Below, in pieces: positions 16,398 to 25,035 of a stretch of DNA of 64,000 nucleotides; position 1 is the first letter of the stretch; every line of letters begins with the position of its first letter. The notes under the pieces were generated by a model, which saw only the letters and a program-made list of their open reading frames with translations, was not told the origin of the DNA and made no database searches. Source of the stretch: CAVZBW01 sp963778465 (GTDB lineage Bacteria; Actinomycetota; Acidimicrobiia; Acidimicrobiales; RAAP-2); assembly GCA_963778465.1 (NCBI GenBank), contig CAVZUK010000003.1:1426001-1490000 (forward strand), read 5' to 3'. Made by a program: the position numbers and the translations under genes.

Positions 16398-17866
16398 CGC
16401 CCGCTGCGCCGGCCGTCGACGCGGTCCCCCAGGGGGACGACGTCGAGTGGGAGAGCGTGATCGGTCTCGAGGTCCACGCGGAGCTCCAGACCGTCACGAA
16501 GCTGTTCTGCGGATGCCCCAACTCGTTTGGTGACGAGCCCAACACGAACGTCTGCCCGGTGTGCCTCGGCCTGCCCGGCTCGCTGCCCGTGCTCAACCGC
16601 CAGGCCGTGGAGCTGGCCATGAGGATCGGGACCGCCCTGCACTGCGAGATCCGACCCTCGTCGTTCCACCGCAAGAATTACTTCTATCCCGACATGCCCA
16701 AGGACTACCAGATCAGCCAGTACGACGAGCCGATCAACGCGGGCGGGTGGCTCGAGACGGCGACCGGCGACCGGGTCGGGATCGTGCGGGCCCACATGGA
16801 GGAGGACACCGGCAAGACGTCGCACGTCGGCGCGGGCAAGCGCATCAGCGACGCCGACCACTCGCTCGTGGACTACAACCGGGCCGGCGTCCCCCTCGTG
16901 GAGATCGTGAGCGAACCCGACATCCGGTCCCCGCTCGAGGCGCGCGCCTACGTCGACGAGCTGCGGGCGATCCTCGTCGCCACCGGCGCCTCCGACGGCC
17001 GGATGGAGGAGGGCTCCGTCCGGGTCGACGCCAACATCTCGGTGCGGCCCAAGGGCGTCGAGGAGCTGTCCACCCGTTGCGAGATCAAGAACCTCAACTC
17101 CCTCCGCTCGCTCGTCCGCGCGCTCGAGCACGAGCGCGAGCGCCAGGTGGCGCTCGTTTCGGCGGGAGGGAAGGTGGTGCAGGAGACCCTCCACTGGGAC
17201 GAGGCGGCCGGCCGGACGGTCTCCATGCGGTCCAAGGAGGAGGCCTACGACTACCGGTACTTCCCCGAGCCGGACCTCGTCCCCGTCGACCCGGGAGCCG
17301 AGTGGCAGCGCGAGGTGGCAGCGGGGCTCGGCCCCCTGCCCGCGGAGCGGCGGGCCCGGCTCCTGGCCGCGATCGGTGACGAGCGCGACGACGCGGCCGT
17401 CGACCAGGTCCGTACCGTCGTGGTACAGGGACTCGACGACCTGGTCACCGCCGCGGTCGAACGTGGCGCACCGGCCGGTCTCGCCCTGGCCCGGGTCGCC
17501 AACGAGGTGGCGGCGCGCAGCGAGGGCGGGGTGAGCGTGGATCCCGACGCCTTCGCCGAGCTGCTCACGATGGAGGCCGGCGGGGAGCTGAGTGCCACCC
17601 AGGCCAAGACGATCCTCGCCGAGCTCCTCGCCAAGGGGGGGGATCCCCGGACCATCGCCGCCGAGCGGGGGTTCGAGGCGATGTCCTCCGACTCCCTCGC
17701 AGAGGTGGTGGGTCAGGTCATCTCCGAGAACCCGGGGGAATGGGGCCGCTACCGCGAGGGCGAGGAAAAGCTGGAGGGGTTCTTCATCGGCCGAGTGATG
17801 CGGGCCACCAACGGCCAGGCGGACGGCAAGTTCGTCGTCGCCGAGCTCCGTTCGCGCCGGGGTTGA
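16394..17866 (+). CDS. gatB: Asp/Glu-tRNA amidotransferase subunit B
   Basis: A 490-residue kinase and amidotransferase subunit. The opening VIGLEVHAELQTVTKLFCGC and the segments RKNYFYPDMPKDYQISQYD and EDTGKTSH are diagnostic. Conserved Cys residues in the first 60 residues (CGCPN and CPVCLG) form the usual zinc site. The C-terminal YqeY-like tail domain ends with FFIGRVMRATNGQADGK. It is coupled to gatA by ATGA. A 98-nt gap with short direct repeats separates it from ilvD. Confidence 0.95.
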   Translation: MTPAAPAVDAVPQGDDVEWESVIGLEVHAELQTVTKLFCGCPNSFGDEPNTNVCPVCLGLPGSLPVLNRQAVELAMRIGTALHCEIRPSSFHRKNYFYPDMPKDYQISQYDEPINAGGWLETATGDRVGIVRAHMEEDTGKTSHVGAGKRISDADHSLVDYNRAGVPLVEIVSEPDIRSPLEARAYVDELRAILVATGASDGRMEEGSVRVDANISVRPKGVEELSTRCEIKNLNSLRSLVRALEHERERQVALVSAGGKVVQETLHWDEAAGRTVSMRSKEEAYDYRYFPEPDLVPVDPGAEWQREVAAGLGPLPAERRARLLAAIGDERDDAAVDQVRTVVVQGLDDLVTAAVERGAPAGLALARVANEVAARSEGGVSVDPDAFAELLTMEAGGELSATQAKTILAELLAKGGDPRTIAAERGFEAMSSDSLAEVVGQVISENPGEWGRYREGEEKLEGFFIGRVMRATNGQADGKFVVAELRSRRG

Positions 17867-17952
17867 GCGCCGGTATCGAGCGCAGGCCTGAGCGCAGGGC
17901 CTGAGCGCCAGAGCCCCGGAGCCCGGCCATCCGGCGGTCGCGGGTCGCGGCG

Positions 17953-17958
17953 TAAGCT
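17953..17958 (+). promoter_or_regulatory. Candidate -10 box for leaderless ilvD
   Basis: TAAGCT lies 6 nt before the ilvD ATG and there is no Shine-Dalgarno sequence, which fits a transcript starting at or next to the start codon. Confidence 0.5.
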
Positions 17959-17964
17959 CGGGCC

Positions 17965-19686
17965 ATGAGCACCGATTCCGAAGGATCGTCCGCGCCCGGT
18001 CCGGCCGAGCGTCCGGGGCTCAAGCCCCGCAGCTACGAGGTGACCGAGGGTGCTGCCAAGGCCCCGGCCCGCGCGATGTTGCGGGCCGTCGGCATGACCG
18101 ACGACGACTGGGACAAGCCGCAGGTCGGCGTCGCCTCCTCCTGGAACGAGGTGACGCCCTGCAACCTTCCGCTCAGCCGCCTCGCCGGGCGGGCCAAGGA
18201 GGGCGTGCGCGCGGCCGGGGGCTTTCCCCTGGAGTTCGGGACGATCGCCGTCTCCGACGGGATCTCGATGGGGCACGAGGGGATGCGCGCCTCCCTGGTC
18301 AGCCGGGAGGTGATCGCCGACTCCGTGGAGCTCATGATGCACGCGGAGCGCTTCGACGGCCTGGTCGCCCTGGCCGGGTGTGACAAGTCCCTCCCCGGGA
18401 TGCTGATGGCGGCGGCACGCCTCAACCTCCCCGCCGTGTTCCTCTACGGTGGCACCATCCTGCCGGGACGCGCGGGCAACCGGTCGCTCGACATCGTGAG
18501 CGTCTTCGAGGCTGTGGGGGCCCACGCCGTCGATGCCCTGAGCGACGAGGAGCTGTCCCTGATCGAGCACAACGCCTGCCCGACCGAGGGCTCCTGCGCC
18601 GGGATGTTCACGGCCAACACGATGGCGTCCGCCGCCGAGGCCATCGGCATGGCGCTGCCCGGGAGCTCGTCGGCGCCCGCGGTCGACCGCCGGCGCGAGG
18701 ACTACGCCCACGCCTCGGGGGAGTGCGTCGTGCGCATGCTCGCCGAGGGCATCCGGCCCCGGCAGATCATGACCAAGGCGGCGTTCGAGAACGCCATCGC
18801 CGTCGTGATGGCCCTGGGCGGCTCCACCAACGCGGTCCTCCACCTGCTGGCGATCGCCAACGAGGCGAGGGTGGACCTGGTGCTCGACGACTTCAACCGG
18901 ATCGGGGCGAGGGTGCCCCACATCGCGGACACGAAGCCCCACGGCCGCTACCACATGACCGACATCGACCGCATCGGCGGCGTCCCGGTCGTGATGCGCG
19001 AACTCCTGGCGGCGGGGCTCCTCGACGGTGACTGCCTGACGGTCACCGGGCGCTCCATCGCCGACAACCTCGCCGCGCTCGATCCGCCCGCCCCCGACGG
19101 CGACGTGGTCCACCCCCTCACCGACCCCATCCACACCGACGGCGGGCTCGCCATCCTGCGGGGCTCGCTGGCTCCGGACGGGGCCGTGGTGAAGGTGGCG
19201 GGCCTGGACAACATGCAGTTCGTCGGCACGGCCCGCGTGTTCGACGGCGAGCAGGCGGCGCTGGACGCCATCCTGGCCGGCGCCATCCAACCGGGGACGG
19301 TGGTCGTGATCCGCTACGAGGGCCCCAAGGGCGGCCCCGGGATGCGCGAGATGTTGGCCGTCACCGGGGCGATGAAGGGGGCCGGGCGCGGCTCGGACTG
19401 CGCCCTCGTGACCGACGGACGCTTCTCGGGGGGCACCCACGGGTTCTGCATCGCCCACGTGGCGCCCGAAGCGGTCAACGACGGCCCCATCGCGCTCGTC
19501 CGGGACGGCGACCGGATCGCCATCGACGCGGAGGCCCACCGGATCGAGCTCGAGGTCGAGGCCACCGAGCTGGGCCGCCGCCGCAACGAGCTCAAGCACC
19601 CCGAGCCGCGTTACGCGTCGGGAGCCCTCGCCAAGTACGCGCGGCTCGTGTCGGGGGCCGAGCGGGGAGCCGTGACCGAGGCCTGA
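17965..19686 (+). CDS. ilvD: Dihydroxy-acid dehydratase IlvD
   Basis: A 573-residue enzyme that dehydrates 2,3-dihydroxy-isovalerate and 2,3-dihydroxy-3-methylvalerate to the 2-keto acids of valine and isoleucine. Cluster and metal ligands are visible in LAGCDKSLPGMLMA and CPTEGSCAGMFTANTM; catalytic-region motifs include GRFSGGTHGFCIAHVAPEA and YEGPKGGPGMREM. It stands alone, 295 nt upstream of ilvB, with its own probable leaderless promoter, while the ilvB attenuator lies downstream. Confidence 0.95.
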   Translation: MSTDSEGSSAPGPAERPGLKPRSYEVTEGAAKAPARAMLRAVGMTDDDWDKPQVGVASSWNEVTPCNLPLSRLAGRAKEGVRAAGGFPLEFGTIAVSDGISMGHEGMRASLVSREVIADSVELMMHAERFDGLVALAGCDKSLPGMLMAAARLNLPAVFLYGGTILPGRAGNRSLDIVSVFEAVGAHAVDALSDEELSLIEHNACPTEGSCAGMFTANTMASAAEAIGMALPGSSSAPAVDRRREDYAHASGECVVRMLAEGIRPRQIMTKAAFENAIAVVMALGGSTNAVLHLLAIANEARVDLVLDDFNRIGARVPHIADTKPHGRYHMTDIDRIGGVPVVMRELLAAGLLDGDCLTVTGRSIADNLAALDPPAPDGDVVHPLTDPIHTDGGLAILRGSLAPDGAVVKVAGLDNMQFVGTARVFDGEQAALDAILAGAIQPGTVVVIRYEGPKGGPGMREMLAVTGAMKGAGRGSDCALVTDGRFSGGTHGFCIAHVAPEAVNDGPIALVRDGDRIAIDAEAHRIELEVEATELGRRRNELKHPEPRYASGALAKYARLVSGAERGAVTEA

Positions 19687-19742
19687 GGTACCGGCCGGCC
19701 ACCCGGCGCCCCCACGCGGCCTACGTGGCCCGGTCGTGCGCC

Positions 19743-19772
19743 TTGTGGGCGGTCCGTCGCGCGTGCCACAAT
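19743..19772 (+). promoter_or_regulatory. Promoter of the ilvBNC leader
   Basis: A TTGTGG -35 (19743-19748) is separated by 18 nt from a CACAAT -10 (19767-19772). The leader ATG follows 9 nt later. The same spacing recurs upstream of the leuA and leuB leaders. Confidence 0.5.
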
Positions 19773-19781
19773 GGTGTCGTT

Positions 19782-19832
19782 ATGCGTCTCATCGCCACGA
19801 CTACGACCGGCTTCCTGGTAATCGTCGTGTAG
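19782..19832 (+). CDS. ilvB leader peptide (16 aa attenuator peptide)
   Basis: The ORF encodes MRLIATTTTGFLVIVV. Eight of 16 residues are Leu, Ile, Val or Thr in dense runs, ending Leu-Val-Ile-Val-Val-stop. A branched-chain-rich leader directly before a terminator and the ilvB gene is the hallmark of ribosome-mediated attenuation, known for ilvB in other Actinobacteria. It has no Shine-Dalgarno sequence and is probably leaderless. Confidence 0.8.
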   Translation: MRLIATTTTGFLVIVV

Positions 19833-19856
19833 CACGCGGCTCCATACCGCTGCGTG
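19833..19856 (+). promoter_or_regulatory. Hairpin immediately after the ilv leader stop
   Basis: CACGCGGC (19833-19840) pairs with GCTGCGTG (19849-19856) over 8 bp including one G-U pair, with loop TCCATACC. It starts on the base after the leader TAG, so a ribosome at the stop codon would cover its 5' arm. Confidence 0.6.
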
Positions 19857-19862
19857 CACCCC

Positions 19863-19893
19863 GGCCTCCCCTCTGCGGGAGGCCCTTTCAATT
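19863..19893 (+). terminator. Attenuator terminator upstream of ilvB
   Basis: GGCCTCCC (19863-19870) pairs perfectly with GGGAGGCC (19877-19884) around loop CTCTGC, followed by the T-rich CTTTCAATTT. It lies about 90 nt upstream of ilvB, so it can only act as a conditional terminator of the ilvBNC transcript. Confidence 0.75.
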
Positions 19894-19981
19894 TCCGGGA
19901 GCCTTTCGCACGCGGTCCGTCGGAGCCGCCGAGGCAAGTGACGCGCAGAGCAACATCGAGAGCAAGAGAGGAGACGAAGAG

Positions 19982-21814
19982 ATGGCAACACCGCCGAGCC
20001 GGCCGTCCGAGCGCCTCACCGGCGCGCAGGCCCTCATCCGCAGCCTGGAGATGCAGGGCGTAGAGGTCATGTTCGGGCTGCCGGGGGGTGCCATCCTGCC
20101 CGTCTACGACCCCATCCTCGATTCGTCCATCCGCCACGTCCTCGTTCGCCACGAGCAGGGGGCGGGGCACATGGCGGAGGGGTACGCCATGGTGACCGGA
20201 CGCCCGGGCGTGGCCATGGTGACGAGCGGCCCCGGCGCGACCAACATCGTGACGCCGCTCTCCAACGCCTACATGGACTCGACGCCGCTGATCGTCGTCT
20301 CGGGTCAGGTTGCGACCACCTCGATCGGCACCGATGCCTTCCAGGAGTGCGACATCACCGGGGTCACCATGGAGATCACCAAGCACAATTGGCTGATCAC
20401 CGACGCCGCCGACATCCCGCGCACGGTCGCGGCGGCCTTCCATGTCGCCACCACCGGGCGTCCGGGTCCCGTGCTCATCGACGTGCCCAAGGACGTCGCC
20501 AACGCCCCGATGGACTGGTACTGGCCGGAGTCCGAGGCGGAACTCGACCTCCCCGGGTACCACCCGGAGATCGAGGGTGACCCGGCGGCCATCGAGGCGG
20601 CCGCGGACCTCCTGCTCGCGGCCGAGCGGCCCGTGATCTACGCCGGCGGCGGGATCTTGAAGTCCCGGGCGTGGGACGCGCTCGCGGAGCTGGCCGAGCG
20701 GACCGGCATCCCCGTCGTCACCACCCTCATGGCGAGGGGGGCGTTTCCCGACAGCCACCCGCTCAACCTCGGCATGCCCGGCATGCACGGCAACTACACG
20801 GCGGTCACGGCCATGCAGAAGGCCGATCTCCTCGTGACCCTGGGCGCGCGCTTCGACGACCGGGTGACCGGCAAGCCGTCGGGCTTCGCTCCGGAGGCCA
20901 AGGTCATCCACGTCGAGATCGATCCCGCCGAGGTGGGCAAGGTGCGCCGGCCCGAGGTGCCGATCGTCGGCGACTGCGCCACGGTGATCGGCGAGATCCT
21001 CCAGGCCCTTGCCGCACGGGGCCTGCCGCACGACGACGCGGCGGTGGGCAACGACCGCGGCGCCCCCGCCCGCGAGCGCACGCCGGCCGCGGGGCGGAGC
21101 ATCGCTTCTTGGCTGCGCCAGATCCGGGAGTGGCAGCGGGACTTCCCGCTCCACTACGAGTCGGACGACACGGGCCACGTCAAGCCGCAGGCGGTGGTCG
21201 AGTCCCTGAGGGACCTCTCCCCGAGGGACACGATCGTCGTGGCGGGGGTCGGACAGCACCAGATGTGGGCGTCGCAGTACTGGCGCTTCGACGAGCCCAA
21301 CACCTGGGTCAACTCCGGCGGGGCCGGGACCATGGGGTTTGCCGTCCCGGCGGCGATCGGGGCCAAGGTGGGCCATCCGGGCCGTACAGTGTGGGCCATC
21401 GACGGGGACGGGTGCTTCCAGATGACGGCGCAGGAGCTGGTGACGGCCAGCGCCGAGCAGATCCCGGTCAAGGTGGCGATCCTCAACAACGCCTACCTCG
21501 GCATGGTCCGTCAGTGGCAGGAGCTGTTCTACGAGGAGCGCTACTCCGAGGTCTACCTGTCGCCGGACCTCCCGGACTACGTCAAGTGGGCCGAGGCCAT
21601 GGGCTGCGTGGGCCTCCGGGCCGAGACCCCCGAGGAGGTCGTGCCGACCATCGAGAAGGCCAACGCCATCGACGACCGGCCCGTCGTGGTCGACTTCCGC
21701 ACGGACGCCTTCGAGAAGGTGTTCCCGATGGTCCCGGCGGGCGCCAGCAACGACGAGATCCGGGTCCATCCGAGCCAGGAGGCGCTCCTCGCCGACCGAG
21801 GGGCGGCGCGATGA
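19982..21814 (+). CDS. ilvB: Acetolactate synthase large subunit
   Basis: A 610-residue ThDP enzyme that joins two pyruvates, or pyruvate and 2-ketobutyrate, in valine, leucine and isoleucine synthesis. The ThDP-activating Glu is in VRHEQGAGHMAEGYA, the FAD-binding region includes TLGARFDDRVTGK, and the ThDP/Mg motif is GDGCFQMTAQELVTA...NNAYLGMVRQWQ. GAGGAG upstream supports the ATG at 19982. The stop overlaps the small-subunit ATG (ATGA). Control is by the leader-peptide attenuator directly upstream. Confidence 0.95.
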   Translation: MATPPSRPSERLTGAQALIRSLEMQGVEVMFGLPGGAILPVYDPILDSSIRHVLVRHEQGAGHMAEGYAMVTGRPGVAMVTSGPGATNIVTPLSNAYMDSTPLIVVSGQVATTSIGTDAFQECDITGVTMEITKHNWLITDAADIPRTVAAAFHVATTGRPGPVLIDVPKDVANAPMDWYWPESEAELDLPGYHPEIEGDPAAIEAAADLLLAAERPVIYAGGGILKSRAWDALAELAERTGIPVVTTLMARGAFPDSHPLNLGMPGMHGNYTAVTAMQKADLLVTLGARFDDRVTGKPSGFAPEAKVIHVEIDPAEVGKVRRPEVPIVGDCATVIGEILQALAARGLPHDDAAVGNDRGAPARERTPAAGRSIASWLRQIREWQRDFPLHYESDDTGHVKPQAVVESLRDLSPRDTIVVAGVGQHQMWASQYWRFDEPNTWVNSGGAGTMGFAVPAAIGAKVGHPGRTVWAIDGDGCFQMTAQELVTASAEQIPVKVAILNNAYLGMVRQWQELFYEERYSEVYLSPDLPDYVKWAEAMGCVGLRAETPEEVVPTIEKANAIDDRPVVVDFRTDAFEKVFPMVPAGASNDEIRVHPSQEALLADRGAAR

Positions 21815-22371
21815 ACGCCCTGCGCCCGCTCGAGTCGGGATCGACGGAGCGCCCGTCCGCCCGACGACGGAGCCACCACATCCTCTCGGTGCTCGTCGAG
21901 AACAAGGCGGGTGTACTGGCGAGGGTGGCGGCGCTGTTTTCGCGGCGCGGCTTCAACATCTACTCGCTCGCCGTGGCACCGACCGACGACGAACGCTTCA
22001 GCCGGATCACGATCGTCGTGGACGTCGCGTCGACGCCGCTCGAGCAGATCATCCGCCAGCTCGACAAGCTGATCAACGTCGTCGACATCTCCGAGCTGGC
22101 GCCGGAGGAGGCGGTCGAGCGCGAGCTCATGTTGGCCGCCGTCGTCGCCGGCCCGACCGAGCGGTCGCAGGTGATCCAGCTCGTGGGCGTGTTCGGCGGT
22201 GAGGTGGTCAACGTCGGGACCGACCGCATCACCGTCATGCTGGCCGGTCGCCCGGAGAAGCTGGACGACTTCGAGGGGCTGCTCGGCCAGTACGAGATGA
22301 TCGAGCTGCAGCGCACGGGCCGCGTGGCCCTCCCCAAGCTGTCCCGACCCGGGCGGCGCCCGACCGGCTGA
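21811..22371 (+). CDS. ilvN: Acetolactate synthase small (regulatory) subunit
   Basis: A 186-residue protein with an N-terminal ACT domain (HHILSVLVENKAGVLARVAALFSRRGFNIYSLAV) that usually binds valine for feedback inhibition, and a C-terminal ALS_ss_C domain ending in EMIELQRTGRVAL. Its ATG overlaps the ilvB stop (ATGA), which ensures matched subunit synthesis. The N-terminal extension of about 20 residues is disordered and basic. Confidence 0.93.
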   Translation: MNALRPLESGSTERPSARRRSHHILSVLVENKAGVLARVAALFSRRGFNIYSLAVAPTDDERFSRITIVVDVASTPLEQIIRQLDKLINVVDISELAPEEAVERELMLAAVVAGPTERSQVIQLVGVFGGEVVNVGTDRITVMLAGRPEKLDDFEGLLGQYEMIELQRTGRVALPKLSRPGRRPTG

Positions 22372-22453
22372 GCCGCCACCACCGGACCGATCGATCTTCT
22401 CGCGGTTTCTCGATAGCTGTTTTCAGATTTTTCAGATAAAGGAGAAGGAATCC

Positions 22454-23479
22454 ATGGCCACCCTCTACTACCAGTCGGATGCCGATCCGAGCCTGGTCCG
22501 CGGACGCACCGTGGCCGTCCTCGGGTACGGCTCGCAGGGCCACGCGCACACGCTCAACCTGGCCGAGTCCGGTGTCGACGTGCGCGTGGGACTGCGCGAG
22601 GGGTCGGGATCCAAGGCCAAGGCGGAGGAGGCGGGCCTGCGGGTGACGTCGATCGCACAGGCCGCCGCGGAGGCGGACGTGATCATGATCCTGCTGCCCG
22701 ATACGGAGCAGGCCGAGACCTACCGCAACGACATCGAGCCGCACCTCCAGCAGGGTGACTGCCTGATGTTCGCCCACGGCTTCAACATCCGCTACGGCCA
22801 GATCGTGCCCCCGGCCGGCGTCGACGTGGCCATGGTGGCCCCGAAGAGCCCCGGCCACCTCGTGCGGCGTACCTACACCGAGGGTGGCGGCGTGCCGGCC
22901 CTCGTCGCGGTCTCGCAGGACGCGACGGGCAAGGCGAGGGACCTCGCGCTCTCCTACGCGGACGCCATCGGAGCCACCCGGGCCGGAGTGCTCGAGACCA
23001 CGTTCGAGGAGGAGACGGAGACCGACCTCTTCGGCGAGCAGGTAGTGCTGTGCGGGGGGTTGACCGCGCTCGTCACGGCCGGCTTCGAGACCCTGGTGGG
23101 TGCCGGCTACCAGCCCGAGTCCGCCTACTTCGAGTGCCTCCACGAGCTCAAGCTCATCGTCGACCTCATGTACGAGCAGGGCATCGCGGGCATGCGGTAC
23201 TCGATCTCCGACACCGCCGAGTACGGGGACCTCACCCGGGGGCCCGTCGTGATCGACGAGCACGTCCGGGAGACCATGCAGCAGATCCTCGCCGCCATCC
23301 GTGACGGCTCCTTCGCCGAGGAGTGGATCGCCGAGAACCGCGCCGGTCGGCCGCGCTTCACGGCCCTGCGGCAAGCGGGCAAGGAGCACCAGATCGAGCA
23401 GGTCGGTTCAGAGCTCCGCTCGATGATGCCCTTCATCGTGGCGGGCAAGCAGCGGGTGCAGGACGTCTCAGGCGGCTGA
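22454..23479 (+). CDS. ilvC: Ketol-acid reductoisomerase, class I
   Basis: A 341-residue enzyme that isomerises and reduces acetolactate. The Rossmann motif is AVLGYGSQGHAHTLNLAESG, and the following loop VGLREGSGSKAKAE with Arg and Ser residues suggests NADPH use. Mg ligands lie in the second domain (ETETDLFGEQ and the region CLHELKLIVDLMYEQG). An AAAGGAGAAGGA ribosome site precedes the ATG within an unusually T-rich stretch (22406-22440). The 82-nt gap after ilvN holds no leader peptide, so it is probably read through from the ilvB promoter. Its last 12 nt overlap the convergent diiron gene. Confidence 0.96.
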   Translation: MATLYYQSDADPSLVRGRTVAVLGYGSQGHAHTLNLAESGVDVRVGLREGSGSKAKAEEAGLRVTSIAQAAAEADVIMILLPDTEQAETYRNDIEPHLQQGDCLMFAHGFNIRYGQIVPPAGVDVAMVAPKSPGHLVRRTYTEGGGVPALVAVSQDATGKARDLALSYADAIGATRAGVLETTFEEETETDLFGEQVVLCGGLTALVTAGFETLVGAGYQPESAYFECLHELKLIVDLMYEQGIAGMRYSISDTAEYGDLTRGPVVIDEHVRETMQQILAAIRDGSFAEEWIAENRAGRPRFTALRQAGKEHQIEQVGSELRSMMPFIVAGKQRVQDVSGG

Positions 23480-24316
23480 GTCCCGGCGAAGGGCGCCCGG
23501 GCCCTCCGGGCCCGGCGGTGGCGGGCCGGCGTAGCGGTCCACCGATCCTTCGATCAGGCGCAGTCCCTCGAGCCCCGGGAGCCGATCGACCTGCCGGTCG
23601 ATCCGGCGCGCCCGGGCCCGTCCCTCGTCGCCGCCAAAGAGGTAGCGGGCCAAGAAGGCCACCTCGGCGTCGGGCATGACCCCCGAGCCGACGGGCCGCC
23701 AGAGTCGTCGGAGCGCGGCGCGGGTGAGGGCCCGAGTCTTGCGGTCGCGCTCGAGCCGCCGCTTCGCCTCGGCGGCGTAGAAGTCGACGTGCCGTCCCTC
23801 CTGGCGCATGATCCGGCCGAGGAGGTCGGTCAGGACGGGATGGCCCGCGCGTTTCGACAGCCGGGCGTACCCCGCCTGCGTCGACCACTCGTTGACCGCC
23901 CCCCAGGCCATGTGCACGGCGACGAAGTGGTCACCGAGCACGCTCGCCGAAGCCAGGTGGAGGGCCAGCTCCTTCCCGTCCCGCCGCCGGCGGCCCTCCC
24001 GCAGCGGGGCGACGCGCTCGCGCCCGGCGGGACGTCCGTGGGCGTCGAGCACCTCGGCGATGGCCTCGCCGTGCCAGAGCTCCTCGAAGACCCAGCAGGA
24101 CAGGAAGGCGGTGACGTCCGGGTCCCGGTGGGCCGGCGTGAGCAGGAGATCGCGTAAGTAGCACACCGTATGCAGCTCGATGTCGTGCATGTACTCGAGG
24201 CATCGCAGCGCCTCGTCGTCCAGCGGGTCGGTGCGGAACCGGGCAAAGTCGATGCCCGAGAGGTCGAGCCGCCCGGCCCGAGCCTTGTAGTCGTCGATCG
24301 TCGTTCGCATGATCAT
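23468..24316 (-). CDS. Ferritin-like diiron carboxylate protein, unknown substrate
   Basis: A helical protein of about 282 residues with the four-helix ligand pattern of carboxylate-bridged diiron enzymes: Glu in HDIELHTVCY, ExxH in FEELWHGEA, Glu in GAVNEWSTQAGY, and ExxH in RQEGRHVDFYAAEA. This is the arrangement of acyl-ACP desaturases and related oxygenases. The substrate is not evident. Two ATGs two codons apart (24316 and 24310) are equally good starts. The gene diverges from an ECF sigma gene, with a matching sigma-type promoter facing it (24369-24396), so it is a likely member of that sigma factor's regulon. The 3' end overlaps ilvC by 12 nt. Confidence 0.75.
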   Translation of the reverse strand: MIMRTTIDDYKARAGRLDLSGIDFARFRTDPLDDEALRCLEYMHDIELHTVCYLRDLLLTPAHRDPDVTAFLSCWVFEELWHGEAIAEVLDAHGRPAGRERVAPLREGRRRRDGKELALHLASASVLGDHFVAVHMAWGAVNEWSTQAGYARLSKRAGHPVLTDLLGRIMRQEGRHVDFYAAEAKRRLERDRKTRALTRAALRRLWRPVGSGVMPDAEVAFLARYLFGGDEGRARARRIDRQVDRLPGLEGLRLIEGSVDRYAGPPPPGPEGPGALRRDSAA

Positions 24317-24368
24317 CCACGGGTGTTGGGGGGTGCCCGTCGGCTCCCTCGTTGATGGTTCGCAGTGG

Positions 24369-24396
24369 GTTCGTGGCCCCACGCCCACTTGGATGA
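24369..24396 (-). promoter_or_regulatory. SigK-like ECF promoter for the diiron gene
   Basis: Read on the minus strand, TCATCC is separated by exactly 16 nt from ACGAAC. This mirrors the promoter facing the sigma gene and resembles the CCATCC-N16/17-CCGAAT type described for mycobacterial SigK. The transcript would carry a leader of about 45-50 nt. Confidence 0.6.
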
Positions 24397-24431
24397 CGGA
24401 AGCCGCGCGACCTGGCGGGACGCGGACTCGG

Positions 24432-24459
24432 TCATCCAGACGGCGCGTCGGTTCCGAAC
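24432..24459 (+). promoter_or_regulatory. SigK-like ECF promoter for the sigma/anti-sigma operon
   Basis: TCATCC (24432-24437), a 16-nt spacer and CCGAAC (24454-24459) lie directly upstream of the sigma gene ATG at 24469. The match to the divergent copy indicates autoregulation. The short distance to the ATG suggests a nearly leaderless mRNA, although AGGAG is also present. Confidence 0.6.
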
Positions 24460-24468
24460 AGGAGCGGG

Positions 24469-25035
24469 ATGGCGGAGCCGACGCAGCAGAGCGACGCGCA
24501 GCTCGTGGTGGGGATCGGGCGCTACGAGGAGGAGGCGCTGGCCGAGGCGTACCGCCGCCACGCAGGTCCCGTGCTGGGCCTGGCGCGCCGCGTCCTCGTG
24601 GACGAGCAGGCCGCCGAGGACGTGGCCCAGGACGTGTTCCTGAGCCTGTGGCGCCACCCGGACCGCTTCGATCCGCAGCGCGGGTCGTTACGCTCGTACC
24701 TCTTGACCCTTGCGCACGGGAAGGCGGTCGACGTCGCGAGGTCCACCTCCGCCCGCCGCAGGCGGGAGGAGCGGCAGACCCGGGAGGCGGCCACCGGCGG
24801 CTACGACCTCGAGCACGAGGTCTGGGATCTGCACCTTGCCGCACAGGTGCGCGAGGCCCTGGCCGAGCTCTCGGCGACCGAGCGGCGCGCCATCGAGCTC
24901 GCGTACTTCGGCGGGCGCACCTATCGAGAGGTCGCGCAGCTGCTGGAGGAGCCGGAGGGGACCATCAAGAGCCGCATCCGTAGCGGCCTGCAGCGCATCC
25001 GCGCCTCGTTGGTGGCGAGCGGGGCGTTCCGATGA
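24469..25035 (+). CDS. ECF RNA polymerase sigma factor, SigK-like
   Basis: A 188-residue sigma-70 family protein with only regions 2 and 4. Region 2 includes AEAYRRHAGPVLGLARRVLVDEQAAEDVAQDVFLSLWRHPDRFDP, with the -10 recognition helix around GSLRSYLLTLAHGKAVDVAR. Region 4 has the HTH LSATERRAIELAYFGGRTYREVAQLLEEPEGTIKSRI. It is coupled by ATGA to an RskA-type anti-sigma factor, the pairing seen for SigK/SigL. AGGAG precedes the ATG. Confidence 0.92.
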   Translation: MAEPTQQSDAQLVVGIGRYEEEALAEAYRRHAGPVLGLARRVLVDEQAAEDVAQDVFLSLWRHPDRFDPQRGSLRSYLLTLAHGKAVDVARSTSARRRREERQTREAATGGYDLEHEVWDLHLAAQVREALAELSATERRAIELAYFGGRTYREVAQLLEEPEGTIKSRIRSGLQRIRASLVASGAFR

